DNA of 64,000 nucleotides from Styela clava (GCF_964204865.1 NC_135260.1:5332001-5396000), one strand, 5' to 3'. Counted from the stretch's first letter, positions 36,808-48,004 are shown. Numbers and translations: made by a program. Notes: generated by a model not told the origin, from the sequence alone.

Positions 36808-37103
36808 CAGACATGGCCCGCGGGCAAAAATCCGGCCCGTTGGGTAAATCAATCTGGCCCGCCTGATGCTGCCACAACCAAACTAAAATCCAATTTTGAT
36901 GTTTTAGCTAAAAATAGCTCAAGGAATTTGTTGAGATTGCGGTTAAATTTAGTTTTGGCATGAGGCGTATTGTTTTCGACCTTTGCTTTGTAATACTGTA
37001 AACATTGTTCATAAAATGTAAATTTTTACGTCACACTTTCATGGCCCGCCAGTCTAAGTGGGCAAAATTTTTGGCCCCTGGTTCAAAACCGTGCCCACGC
37101 CTG
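36808..37103. mobile_element. hAT-type MITE in the 3' UTR of the right paralogue
   Basis: Starts CAGACATGGCCCGCGGGC 26 bases after the stop codon and ends 'gtgcccacgcctg'. The interior matches 22559-22913. Flanks ATCCAACT/GTCTAACT match at 6 of 8. Confidence 0.8.
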
Positions 37104-38827
37104 GTCTAACTGCTGTAATTGATCGGGGGTTTGGAGTTGAGGCTTTTCTGTTAATATTCAAAGCTTTTTTAAGCGGAGAGTAGCGATTTGGCACAATTTT
37201 CATACTTGGTAAATGAATTAAGGGGTATGCAAAGTCGAACCCAGAATAACGATGAAAATTCAAGTATCTGGTAAACGCAGGTGGGATTAGTGCACTCCAG
37301 AAGTATGTGTTTCAATATGTAGATAAATGATTTTGTTCACCTACTTCATATCAAGTTGTGAAAAGGAACTGAAGCCTATAGACAGGGGGGTATATTCATT
37401 TGGCTAACAGTCCCCGAATTCGTAATATATATAACAAAAAAAGGAAATATCGAAATAAAATAATGGCTTAACCCCAACCCGGTACACATACTACGGGAGT
37501 ACCGGGATTTAGACCTATCGTGACAACCATTCCAACCCGGTCGATTTTTTTACAATACCAATAATCGATTTGGGATGTGAAATCGGATTCTGTTAATATT
37601 GGAGCCAGGAGTGGAAGTTTTGTTTGATATTTCTTATTTTGTCATGTTTATTGAGGTTTTTTTACAGTCTTGAAGACGTATTTTCTCGTTAGCTGCCAAT
37701 ATGAGTAATGGTATTTCTTTGGTATTGTACTATTACTAATCCTAACTTAATATGTAGTGTCCAATTTTCCCCAGAAACTTCAACCAACTTCAAGTGCCAG
37801 AACAGCATTGCTTCGAAATAATGTACGGGGGAATTCCCTAATTCCAATAGATAATAAGAATAATTATTGCCTTGCAGCGTCATCTTGGGGTGAGGCTGTT
37901 CTCGCATAAAAACGTTTCGCGCTGTGCAAATTTTGTAGCCATAAGTTAAATTCCTTTATTTCAGATTAATGTTTCCATACTTGAGTTATTATTGTACTTT
38001 CATTGTTTTACTGCAAATTTTGTAGCCATAAGTTAAATTCCTTTATTTCAGATTAATGTTTCCATACTTGAGTTATTATTGTACTTTTATTGTTTTACTT
38101 TCATCAGCTGGGGAGAATGTGGTGTTATATGTATTAAAATCTAACAACGCCTGAAACAGCCACGACATTTGACCCTGTTGCGTATACTGTTCGTCCTTTA
38201 ATAGCACTGTGTTTTGATCTGAAAGTCATTCTTTGGTTTGTGCTGCTTATAGACTCTTAGTCGACGTTTGAGCTAATAAAAGCCTTGTATACACGTTTGT
38301 TTCTTTCTGTTATTATTATCACATTTACTTCGAGAAAGATCGTTTGAGACTAGCACAACTGATATCAAAAAAAGTTGTAGAATACGATAATAATGCTATT
38401 TTGTTTTAATAAAAATTTACTTACAGCTACTACCAACTTGAAGGTCGAGGTCATTACAATACGTCTAATTGCTATTACAGAGTGAGGATTCACAAATTTG
38501 TGAGCGATTTGTGCGCTCCTCACACTTTCAAGTTTAATGCAGAAATTGGGATAAAATAAAAAAGCTACATAGACCTAATAGTGTACACCTAAAATAAATG
38601 TTATGCGCAAGACTGCGATCGCTGAATTTCAAATGAACAGAGTAACTACAGGGAAACTTACCTCCATTTAATTTAAATGAAAGCATTTTCTCTTCAGTTA
38701 ACGCCAGTAAAGACGATTGTTACATTTAGCGTCGATTCCCATCCCACTTCTCGGTAGAGTTACAACTTTTACGTTCTTTGCAGCAAATTATACGAAACGT
38801 AAACAACAACCGACTCCTAAAACAAAC
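37104..38827. repeat. Segmental duplication, downstream part (right)
   Basis: Aligns with 19683-20040 and 20790-21340. A 65-base direct repeat (ttgtagccataagttaaattcctttatttcag...) occurs at about 37929 and 38019. No gene recognised. Confidence 0.65.
37291..37503. mobile_element. GTACTCC MITE, filled site against empty left half
   Basis: TGCACTCCAGAAGTATGTG ... CACATACTACGGGAGTACC. Left flank GGGATTAG, right flank GGGATTTAG. The left half reads 'gtcggattagacctattg' without the element (about 19873-19888). Confidence 0.88.
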
Positions 38828-38900
38828 AAGAGAGCAATGCTCAAATATATGGACACGAAAAGCAATTTTCCGAAAATCATATGAGGTAACTTAATAGTAC

Positions 38901-39252
38901 CTGTATCGGAGTACCGTGATCTGTCATAGCTTTTTTTATTAGCATGGTAATCTAGAACAAACAGAGTAAATTCATATGCTGAAAGACATCTTGTTGACTT
39001 AGCTGGTGAAAACAGCATTCTGCGTCTTAAAGATATAAGCTTACAGAAATTACAGGCCTCTGTTATTGAGCAAAGACAAAAATCATATTGTACATGAAGT
39101 GGGAGACGCAAAAATATTTGTAAAACGCTGTTAACCCAGCAAATATTTTTTGCGTTAGTGAGACCGCGACCACCATATTTTAGAACATGTTGAATGTTGT
39201 TGGAAAGGTTGTGATGCTTCCTCCTTGGCATATTTATGTTGTTTCGGTAGAA
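38901..39252 (-). CDS. USP-like deubiquitinase exon (fragment)
   Basis: On the minus strand a good acceptor (tttttgttacag) opens an uninterrupted frame: GGRGLTNAKNICWVNSVLQIFLRLP. This fits the Cys box of ubiquitin-specific proteases (GLxNxGNTCxxNSVLQ), including the catalytic Cys, the Asn before it and the NSVLQ helix. A Cys pair (C-x2-C, 'ACNFCKL') and 'EFTLFVLDYH' follow. A donor-like 'acag|gtacta' ends it at 38901. The His box is not in the frame. It lies wholly inside the insertion, so it may belong to a mobile element. Whether it is expressed is unknown. Confidence 0.5.
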
Positions 39253-39347
39253 CTGTAACAAAAAGCAAAAAGATGAGAGCGAAATTCACTGCGGTATGGT
39301 ACCGTACCTACTTAACTTACTGACTTCACAGTCTGCAAGCATCTTAC

Positions 39348-39830
39348 CTGTACACTGTAGGCCAGATAATTTATCGCAGAACAGTTCTTCCCTTGCAAAT
39401 TTTATGTTGTTTTCAGTAGAACTGTAATAAAAAACAAAAAGGTGAGAGCGAAATTCACTGCGGTACCTAATGTAGGCACGCTACTGAGTTAGCAGTCAGC
39501 CAGCATCTTACCTGTACACTGTAGGCCATATAATTGATCACAGAACAGTTCTTCCCTTGCAAATTTTACGTTGTTTTCAGTAGAACTGTAACAAAAAGCA
39601 AAGAGATGAGAGCTGAATTTACGGCGGTACCGGTACATAACGTAGGTGCGGTACTGAGTTAGCAGTCAGCCAGCATCTTACCTGTACACTGTAGGCCATA
39701 TACGGTAATTGATCACAGAACAGTTGTTCCCTTGCAAATTTTATGTTGTTTACACTTTAGGACAGATAATTGATCACAGAACAATTCTTCCCTTTCAAAT
39801 TTTATGTTGTTTCCAGTAGACTCTCATCAA
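39348..39830 (-). repeat. Tandem array of about 165-bp units with exon-like cores
   Basis: About 3.5 units, period 164-169. In two units (39348-39421, 39512-39585) a 74-nt core is bounded on the minus strand by 'ttacag' and 'gtaagatgc', and reads STENN[IV]KFAREELFCD[KQ]L.GLQCT without stops. Units 3-4 are fused and frameshifted. The core's first bases resemble the start of the USP-like exon. GGTACC-rich sequence continues to about 40150. Confidence 0.65.
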
Positions 39831-40752
39831 AATAAACAAATATAGTAGGCTACAAGTGCTACAACGCTTGCATTACTGCACTGGTAGGACCGTGAAAGAA
39901 TAAGTTACGGTAATTTCATTGTGGTAAGACACCGGTACCGGCACGAGTACCAGTATCGTACTTACGTACTGAGCTACCAGTACCGGTACCGAACCTGTAG
40001 GTCTGATATTCCGTTCCGCATACGATAGGCTATAAAACTTGCATTGCAGCATTAGTAATACCGCGGAAGGAATAAGTCAATTTCACTGCGTTACGGTACC
40101 GGTATGGCAACTTACCAGTACCGACCTACAGTAGCTGTAGTACTGAGCAAGACAATCGATCGCGAAACCGCTTGAAATAAGTGTAAAACAGTGTTCCCAT
40201 GAGTAAAAATAAATACCGCGAAATTTTTATGAAATATCATATCTCATAGAATTCATATAAAATTTAAGAATAAATAAAAGTAATAGCCTTCTGGGGAAAA
40301 ATATAATCTTTACTCACTGAAAATTTCAAAGCAATTGGTCCAGTAATCAACGAGAAAAGCGATTTTTTCATAACGATACCAAGAAGAAGACAAATAAGAA
40401 CAAGAGAGCTATGCTCAAATATATGGACACGTAGCGCCACCCAATGGCAATAATTTTGATGACGTCATAGCAAAAAAATAAGTAATAGCCTTCTGGAGAA
40501 AAATTTTATCTTCAACCACTGAAAATTTCAAAGCAATTGGTCCAGTATTCGAAGAGAAAAGCGACTTTTTAAAAACGTGTCAAAGAACAACAACAAGGAT
40601 AACAAGAACAAGAACAACAACAACATAATATTGAAACGATCGTTATGTCCACTACGTGTCCAACAAGAACAACAAAAATACCAAAACGATCGTTATGTCC
40701 ACTAAACGTGTCCAATAAATAAAATAATGATTACACGCGCTGCTTGTGGAGC

Positions 40753-43087
40753 CACTGTCGCCAGATCCAAGTGATCCAAAAAGCCAAGTCAAGACACAAA
40801 AAGGCCAAAAATTTTACAAAGTACAAAAGTCCCATGATTTGTCACATTTGAAACTCTTGACACAGTGGTAGATTTGCACAGTTTGCAATATTACACAAAT
40901 GTCTTTTCCCATAGAAAGTTGTATTTTCGTTTGCTATCATAGGATGATTATTATATGACAATTTTGAGCGGACAGCAATATTTTATAATTCAAATAATGC
41001 AATACAGGGTAGGGAATTAGCATGTGATAAAGGCTACCTACATATTCCTTGAACTTAGGATATACCCGAAAACAGTTTCCCTATACTTAACTATTGGAAA
41101 AAGTATGCTTATTTTGGGAGTGTTGACTGGTTTACATGTTTGAAACGGTTCAATTACATTTGTGACGACCCTTGTTTTGCCTGTTAAATGACGTCATGTG
41201 ATATCGTTTCAGGGTTCGTCAGTATTTTTATGGTGTATATGGTCTTTCTTGCCTTTTTACTGCTTGGTATCTGTTATTTTTATTTTATGCTTTTCGTTCC
41301 TTTGGAGTGTTTGGTTGTTTTGGATCGTTCACTCTTCGAGTTGTTAAATAAATGACATAAAAAAGCGTAAAGACTTGGACTATTGATAGGGAAACTAGAG
41401 GACAGATCATATTAGAAAATATTCTGAACCTGGATAATTATTTCATACATTGCTGGTACGCTGCACATTTGAACCCACGACAATTGCACTTGCATACTAT
41501 TGCACCTATGGAAATTTTGTTTGTTTTACGGTTATTTGAACCCATACTAACCCTAACCCATGGATTTTAGCCCTCTCATATAGATTGAACCCGCGGATAT
41601 ACGGGTGGAAATGTATGGGTTCAAATGTACGGTCACCGTTTGAAACCATCATTTTTATTAAAATTATCCAACCACGTGCCGCCACAGGTACTGCCGTACT
41701 AATAGCTAATTTTAGCAGCGGTATTGAGACCTAATTTCGATTCCTACAACTAAACTAAAGCTCCTCGAATAACATAATGACTATAACAGCTACGGCACCA
41801 CACAATGGTGATGTGCGCGTTGTCGCCGATTAAAATAGATAATTGCACAAGCACTTTACTCTCGGTTCTACTACTTACTGAATACAGCGTAAAACATCGC
41901 GAAGCAGAAAAAAAATTTGCAATGACTTGGGGCGCTTTTTTTGAGTTGGTGTACCACGGCAGCAAATTAAAAACACAAATCAAGACATGTAGGCTGTAAT
42001 GGCAGGTCTGCCCCTGCTGGTGACACATTTTTGGTACCATAATTTAGAACATTTTCCATATGGATGCACTTTTTATTGATTTGGCTTTAGGGTTAGATAA
42101 AAATGAGGTAGATAAAATTTCGCATGATGACCTAGAATCCGGTACATACCCTTGTGAATATATCGGAAATAGCGCCATGAAACCATGGCGAGAGGCGCCC
42201 TTGTTCTTTCGTGGCAGGTGGTGGTAATAACTGCGCCTCCTGTTTTGCGCTGTTTCTCTCTGTTTTGCGCTGGTTTCCTTCTGTTTTGCGCTGTATTCAG
42301 TAAGTAGTAAGACCCCTTTATTCTTGATGGCGCGTATCTATCTGATGTGGGTTTTTCAATGTTCGAATCTATTGTTCAAAGATGTTTATTGCTGAATAAT
42401 TTAGTATGGGAAACAGTTGTTGAAATTGTAGTCAAATAGAAATCCGGTAAAATGCAGTGCTTCCACGCAGCAGGGACCAATTATAACTATATAAAACAAG
42501 GAAAACATAATTATTGGATGTAAATTTAAATTAAGCCTATTAAATGATACTAACACCCCCGTTTGATCAACACACACATTTACAAGTCCTACCTCGAAGC
42601 GGCTTACGATGAAAGAGATCGCGCCAATACTAAAATGGTCAGGGTTCAATGCCCAAACTTACAGTTGCCAGTTTAGTTACATAAGCGAAACAATAAAAGC
42701 GGTCACTGTTTAGAATCATGGACACTACAATGACAAGTAAGTTATTTAATATATACGTAACTATTTCCTGGAAACGCAGCTAAAAACTGACATGCAAATC
42801 TATGAAAATGACAGAGTGTTTCTAACCCTGCTTAAATATCTGATATATCGGTCACAGAAATTGCAATTGTTACGTCATTGTTGACATTTTTCTGATTGGC
42901 TATGGTTAAGGAAATGAACAAAGAAATCAAAGCTCGGGGAAATCCAAATGTATAGCTATGCGACATTCTATTGTTGCACTAAATATTGTAAGTCATAAGA
43001 TTTCAACAATAAAAACTGGAATAGACATAAAAAAGCAAAAAAACGAAAATTCTGACGACAAACGTGTTTTAAAAAAGCCAGGCCCTG
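40753..43087. mobile_element. 2.34-kb non-autonomous hAT-type element
   Basis: Exact 8-bp duplication TGTGGAGC (40745-40752, 43088-43095). The left half carries it once (21374-21381) with the flanks continuous. Ends CACTGTCGCC and GGCCCTG fit hAT loosely. It contains a triple 'ctgttttgcgctg' repeat near 42240-42295. No transposase frame seen. Confidence 0.85.
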
Positions 43088-43445
43088 TGTGGAGCGCGAG
43101 AGAGAAATGGGTACAAGCGTGATTAGGATGATTGAAGTGTTTACAGTTTACACACTAAAAATTCGAAGTTAACACTATTTGGGATGGAAAAGAGAGATTG
43201 AGAAAAATTGTATGCCCTTTTCAGAACCCCACGGAGTAATAAATTTATTGTTTTTCGATTCAAGAGTAGAAGATTGTTATTCATATTTCATGACAACCAG
43301 ACGGTGGTTGGGGGTATTGTATTTTACAATATCAACCGTTTTAAAAGAACGACGAGCGCACTTTTCTTTTCCTCTCTACGAAACAAATACGAACTTTTCT
43401 TGTATATGAAACAAATATTTAAATATTTATTCCTATACCTTACAT
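43088..43445. repeat. Last block of the segmental duplication (right)
   Basis: Matches 21374-21960: 'cagaaccccacggagtaataaatt', 'agaagattgttat', 'atttcatgacaa.cagacggtg', 'atatgaaacaaat'. The left half is interrupted by the MITE at 21538-21771. No gene seen from here to 45100 apart from the element at 44114. Confidence 0.75.
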
Positions 43446-44113
43446 AAATGGATAACCGGACACGGTGGTGTGCCATACGAAGTACTCTCCGCCTGGATAT
43501 CTTGGTAGTCAGCACGGAACCTCAGCATGTTACGCATGATTCATTACAGCTGACGTAACGACCAGACGTAAACAAAGAACGACAACAAAGACTCGCTGGC
43601 GCAATTCATTCTTTTTTTTTTAGTTTATGTTCCTGAATTCTTTTGAATGTAACTTGCTGTTGGAGTTTAACTTTCATCGGGGGATCTTATCAAGAGTAGA
43701 AATGAAGAAATCATTGTAAAAATGGTAAATAAATTCAATATTACTGTATTAATTTTCTATGCTACCTACGGTCTACTTCCAGACTTCAGTACGGTACTTT
43801 ATTTGTTCCAATTTTTCAAATGAATTGGCCAGACTCTTGATACAGTTATCTGTACGTGCAGACGTACTCAGTACTTGTAGATACTGGATATGCTGATATG
43901 TCAGTGGTTGACCATTTGATAAGATAGCTAAAATAAATACTGAAATATGAAATCTAGTATATAATCAATTACAGAATTATAACTGTCTGACTGTATTCCG
44001 TTATTCTGTGTATTAGGCATATGTATTAAACTAACTGCAGAACTTACTTTTATTTGAAAAAAAAACAATTTGGGTTGTATTTTTGCATCATATTTTGTTT
44101 GGCAATATTCAAG

Positions 44114-44756
44114 CCAGACTGGATTCCATGGCAGATGCACGCCCGAGGGCGCTAGCGCTCCACAAAAATGCACGCGAGCGAATTCAATTTTGCACGCCGA
44201 AAATTTGCAATTGCTCACCAATGTAAATCGGTTTAAATAGTTTTTAAATCAATAATCTAGTAATATAAAGATGCCAAAAAATTAAAACTTTACAATTGTC
44301 GACTAATACTTGATTGCAAGATTTGGCCTGATCGAAAAATGCGAAGCAAAAATCACCATATGGTGTTGAATGATAGGAATCCCGCGAGAAAAATCGCCTC
44401 CTCGCCGACGCTGGCCAGTTATGGCTCTGATTCAGCGTATTTTTAATACAATAATTTTACACGGATGTACTGAACAGCACCGGTATCTAAAGTCGCACAA
44501 ACACTCTCAAAATTAGTGACAAAATATAGAAATGATGTTTTTGGGGGTCAAAGGTCAAACGTCCATTTTTGCTATGATCCAACTTATTTTTACGCGGATG
44601 TATTGAGAGGTATCTTAGGTCGAAATCAGTTTAGCAGGCGCAGTTGTTTTGCACGCCGTGAGCTATAATTGCACGCCAGAAATTCTTATTTGCACGCGGG
44701 AATTTCTGATTGCACGCCCGATTTCTCGTTCGCTAAGGCCATGAAATCCAGACTGG
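44114..44756. mobile_element. 643-bp hAT-type element with CCAGACTGGATT termini
   Basis: Inverted ends CCAGACTGGATTCCATGGC and, from the right, CCAGTCTGGATTTCATGGC. Exact 8-bp duplication TATTCAAG (44106-44113, 44757-44764). The interior has many 'ttgcacgc' words on both arms. Confidence 0.92.
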
Positions 44757-45146
44757 TATTCAAGCAATTACAGCATTTATTTTCACATCACATTTTCTGA
44801 TTTTTGTTTGGCATTGTTTAAGCACCAACGTCGTGTGCTTTTTTAGACCCAATGAAAGATAATACAGTAACTTGATACAATCACACAATTCAGCAATTAG
44901 TGTAGGTACCTTACACTACTGCACTACTCTGCTTTCAATATAGAATTACAGATTTATTGCTGTCATGCCTCAAATAGATTAGAAAGCATCAATCTTTCAA
45001 TACTTCTAATTTTACTGGGTTCCTATTCATTTAGAGATAGAAATCAGACTTTTGAAACTTTTCTTCTTTTTATTTTTGTATTGCTTATTTTTCAAAGCTT
45101 TCCCAAACTGTAAAATTAAATGAAACTTGTTCGTTTTAGATTCAAA

Positions 45147-46133
45147 ATGATTGGAATAACCAGCAGACTCATACAAGCCCAACAGGCAAGCAGTCCTCCT
45201 AAACATGTTGACAATGAAGCGGAAAAGGCGGGAAGAGAAGCAGAAGAAGAATTAGAAAATCTACTTCTATCATCAGCAGGATTGAAAAATTCAGATGTTT
45301 TTCGTCGTTTACGCATTCCAGATAATTTTCAAACTCATCGTCATGAAATAGATATTGTGATCTTAACAGGGGAAGGAATATATTGCATCGAGGTGAAAAA
45401 CTATGGCGGAGAACTAGTTCTCTGTAAAGATGAATCTTACTGGGAAAAGCGGAAAAATTCTGGTAAATTTACGACCTCTGTTTCTCAGGTTCCTAACCCT
45501 GTTTTGTCTATCAGAAACAAATCTCAAATTTTACGAAATCATTTAATGAGAGCGGGAATATGTTTACATGAAAGATCTTTCTTCCCAAGAGTTGTATTGA
45601 TGAATAAAAACTGTAAAATAGATGACTTAATAGAGAATGATTATTATGTTGTCACACATAAAAATTTACAAAAATTCCTTGCCTCTTTCAAACAACCAAT
45701 ATCGACTATGATCACAGATCCTTTGATTCCATATTTCTTTTCTGGGAAATTATCCTATTCTCAAATTGACCAAACACGAAATGCACTTTGTCAAATCGGA
45801 ACGTGGGATATTATGGAACTTCATGGTGGTCGTCAGCTTGTAGGAGACTACAAAGGCTGTACTGAGCTTAGTTTCGACAGATCTGAAGTTGAAAAAATGG
45901 TTTTAGTTCACCAACGGAACACAGTTTTATCTTCCATGTGGGCTGTGCTTGGTTACACACCAACAGTCTCAGCGACTTTATTCAAAAGGAATGGGGCGGG
46001 TTGGTTCGGTCACTCAATTGTTGGAAATGTGGTACTTCCGTACAATAAAGACATCGGATTTCAGATCGCTGGTGAATCACACGTATCCAAAATCCCAGCA
46101 AATGATATTCATTGTATAAAATTGAGTAAATAA
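45147..46133 (+). CDS. NERD-domain (nuclease-related) protein, single exon
   Basis: An uninterrupted 328-residue frame from ATG 45147. The frame is open from ATG 45120, but 'cgttttag' just before 45140 looks like a 3' splice site, so the inner ATG is preferred. The NERD fold is shown by AEKAGREAEEELENLL (26-41), RHEIDIVI with Asp69, and CIEVKNYGG with Glu82 and Lys84 (the D...ExK core of the restriction-endonuclease-like fold), followed by VPNPVLSIRNKSQILRNHL. A C-terminal region (about 218-328, starting near TWDIMELHGGRQLVGDYKG) is not recognised. No signal peptide or membrane span. NERD proteins are suspected nucleic-acid processors (family knowledge); activity here is inference. The lack of introns stands out among spliced neighbours. 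Confidence 0.88.
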   Translation: MIGITSRLIQAQQASSPPKHVDNEAEKAGREAEEELENLLLSSAGLKNSDVFRRLRIPDNFQTHRHEIDIVILTGEGIYCIEVKNYGGELVLCKDESYWEKRKNSGKFTTSVSQVPNPVLSIRNKSQILRNHLMRAGICLHERSFFPRVVLMNKNCKIDDLIENDYYVVTHKNLQKFLASFKQPISTMITDPLIPYFFSGKLSYSQIDQTRNALCQIGTWDIMELHGGRQLVGDYKGCTELSFDRSEVEKMVLVHQRNTVLSSMWAVLGYTPTVSATLFKRNGAGWFGHSIVGNVVLPYNKDIGFQIAGESHVSKIPANDIHCIKLSK

Positions 46134-46306
46134 TGGACGGTTTTAGTTAGACTATTGTAGTCTTCGATTTTCGATTGTCTTCCTCGTTAGTTCTGTTACT
46201 GACAAAAACAAGTTTTTAAACTCAATGTTTCTTTGTTCCTACACAGCATTACGATACATGCCTCACAAAATAGTGCATGATTGCCACCAGGTATATTCAT
46301 GTTGAG

Positions 46307-46316
46307 AATAAATAAA
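46307..46316 (+). terminator. Poly(A) signal pair of the NERD gene
   Basis: Two overlapping AATAAA hexamers 174 bases after the stop codon, in AT-rich sequence. Confidence 0.55.
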
Positions 46317-46369
46317 CACCATTCATACTCTATTTATACTCAATTCGCCTCACAAATGTATAGGATGTC

Positions 46370-46572
46370 CATAAAGTCTCACAATATCTTAAAATTGCAA
46401 AGGGAATTTATCAATACCATTTTATATTGTTTAGGCCTTCACAGATGTATTAAATGAAGAAAAAATACTTCAGCAATTACTGTTTAAAAAACAACAAACC
46501 CGGCTAAGATATATTGAGAACTGACTTCATAACAAATTAAAATTGTAAAGAGACTTTATGACACCCTGATAT
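46370..46572. mobile_element. Dispersed MITE (GGGTGTCCATAAAGTC ends), copy 1
   Basis: Shares 'cacagatgtattaaat.aag', 'ttactg.ttaaaaa', 'agatatattgagaactgacttcataacaaa' and 'ttaaaattgtaaag' with 60480-60678. Ends GGATGTCCATAAAGTCTC and, inverted, GGGTGTCATAAAGTCTC next to TA. Confidence 0.75.
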
Positions 46573-46888
46573 TTGATTGCATTTAATCCTAAACAATTCT
46601 AATCTATTCGTTATATTTTCCGTTAGGTGATTTCTCAGATAATAATATAAGACATTGAATTGTCTTTCTATTGCTTAATTTTTGTACTGTACATAGGTAT
46701 TCGTAGATTTTTCTCAAATTTTGTTGTAAATATTTTTTCTTATCATTTGAGTCCAACATTTTACCTTGATTTTAGTGATTCTATAAGAATATTAGTGTCC
46801 ATATCGGAGGAAGGAGAATATTTGATACTACTAAATCATCATCAAACTATGCGGTCTCAAGTAAGAAAATACCATTAAGAAGTTGAGA

Positions 46889-47118
46889 CAGTGGTTCCCA
46901 TATTTGATATGGCCCACCGAAATTAAGTGAAATAGTTTATCATTCTATGTTTTTCTTCTTTTTGCGTTCCAGTTACCGCCAATTGTTACGTCATTATCAC
47001 AGTTCAAGGATGTTTATATTCAATTATACAGATATTGAGTTATACGGCCGCTCTCCAGACCACGAATATCCTTCCACTTCTATGTTTGACCACGGTCAAT
47101 CAACTCTGGGAACCACTG
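46889..47118. mobile_element. hAT-type MITE
   Basis: Perfect 12-bp ends CAGTGGTTCCCA / TGGGAACCACTG. Flanks AGTTGAGA and AGTTAGGG are a decayed duplication. Confidence 0.75.
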
Positions 47119-47119
47119 A

Positions 47120-48000
47120 GTTAGGGCGTAACGATTACTTCTGACTGCATTGAGTTGAATATAATTTCAATCACATAGGAGTATTTTCTTAGTCTTCTGA
47201 AATAAACTTAAGTATTTTAACGTGGTAACTACCACGCCGAGTTTCGAAGGTGTGAAGTATGACACATGTTCTGACTTTGCAATTCTAGTTACAAAATGAA
47301 ATAATTAGAGGCAGCGATTTAACATTGCTTTTCTGTTGTTTATTAAACTTGATTTATACAAACGAGTTAAAATTAAAAAAATATAGACCTCCCACTGTTG
47401 TAAATCATAGTTTTAGCTTTGAATTTTATTTCTCATGTTTGGTGTAGACAGGGAATCAGTACATTTTGAACTGTAAATTTTTCATATGCCTTCTGCACTT
47501 GTCTGTGTATAATACTGTGTTTTTTCATTTGTAAACAATTCATTGCCATTAATAAGGTTGAATTTTGTGAATAAAAGTTGAATCAGACTAAAAAGTGTAA
47601 TTTTGTTTTTTGTGAAGCAAAAAAGGGGCATAGCATGCATAAGTACTATTCTCTGCTGTAAGTATTTTAATTCATTGGAAATATTATGAATCAAAAACTT
47701 TGGGATCAGTATGCTACATTCATGCGAGTGATGGGAGCTACGAGGATTTCAAGACAAAAGGGTGAATTATGAAAAAACTTGCGAAGAAATAAATGCTTTA
47801 CAAGATGGTTTACTACTTCAAGTTTGATGAGATATTCACCAAAGTGTTTTTCTTATTTTATTCATTTGGGTTAAAGCCCTTGCTATGTACACAGTGAAAA
47901 CTCACAGCCACATCCAAAGTATTTTTGAATTCTCCTTAAAAAGTACTCTGCTTGCTATATTAAATATCTTGTGAGTTGGGTTATGGTTTTTCAGGGCTCG
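47120..48000. other. No gene seen
   Basis: AT-rich intergenic sequence; ORFs are short and without motifs. Confidence 0.4.
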
Positions 48001-48004
48001 AATC

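Larger units (their letters stand above)
38828..40716. mobile_element. 1.9-kb insertion with USP-like exon and tandem array
   Basis: The left half runs without it from 'aactcctaaaa' to 'atgattacc' (about 21325-21355). Here the same flanks are 1.9 kb apart. A 30-base direct repeat, 'caagagagc.atgctcaaatatatggacacg', occurs at about 38826 and 40402. Near-duplicate blocks of about 97 bases lie at 40281-40377 and 40484-40580 ('gaaaatttcaaagcaattggtccagta'). 'aacgatcgttatgtccact' occurs twice (about 40636, 40684). Element class unknown. Confidence 0.6.

Noticed and set aside
41750..42040. Transposase ORF of the 2.3-kb hAT-like element
   Set aside because: 96 codons without RNase-H-fold or hAT C-terminal motifs; no longer frame in the element.
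45147..46133. Bacterial contamination explaining the NERD gene
   Set aside because: Flanks carry the same MITE and SINE families as the rest of the window, base composition is like its neighbours, and eukaryotic poly(A) hexamers follow.
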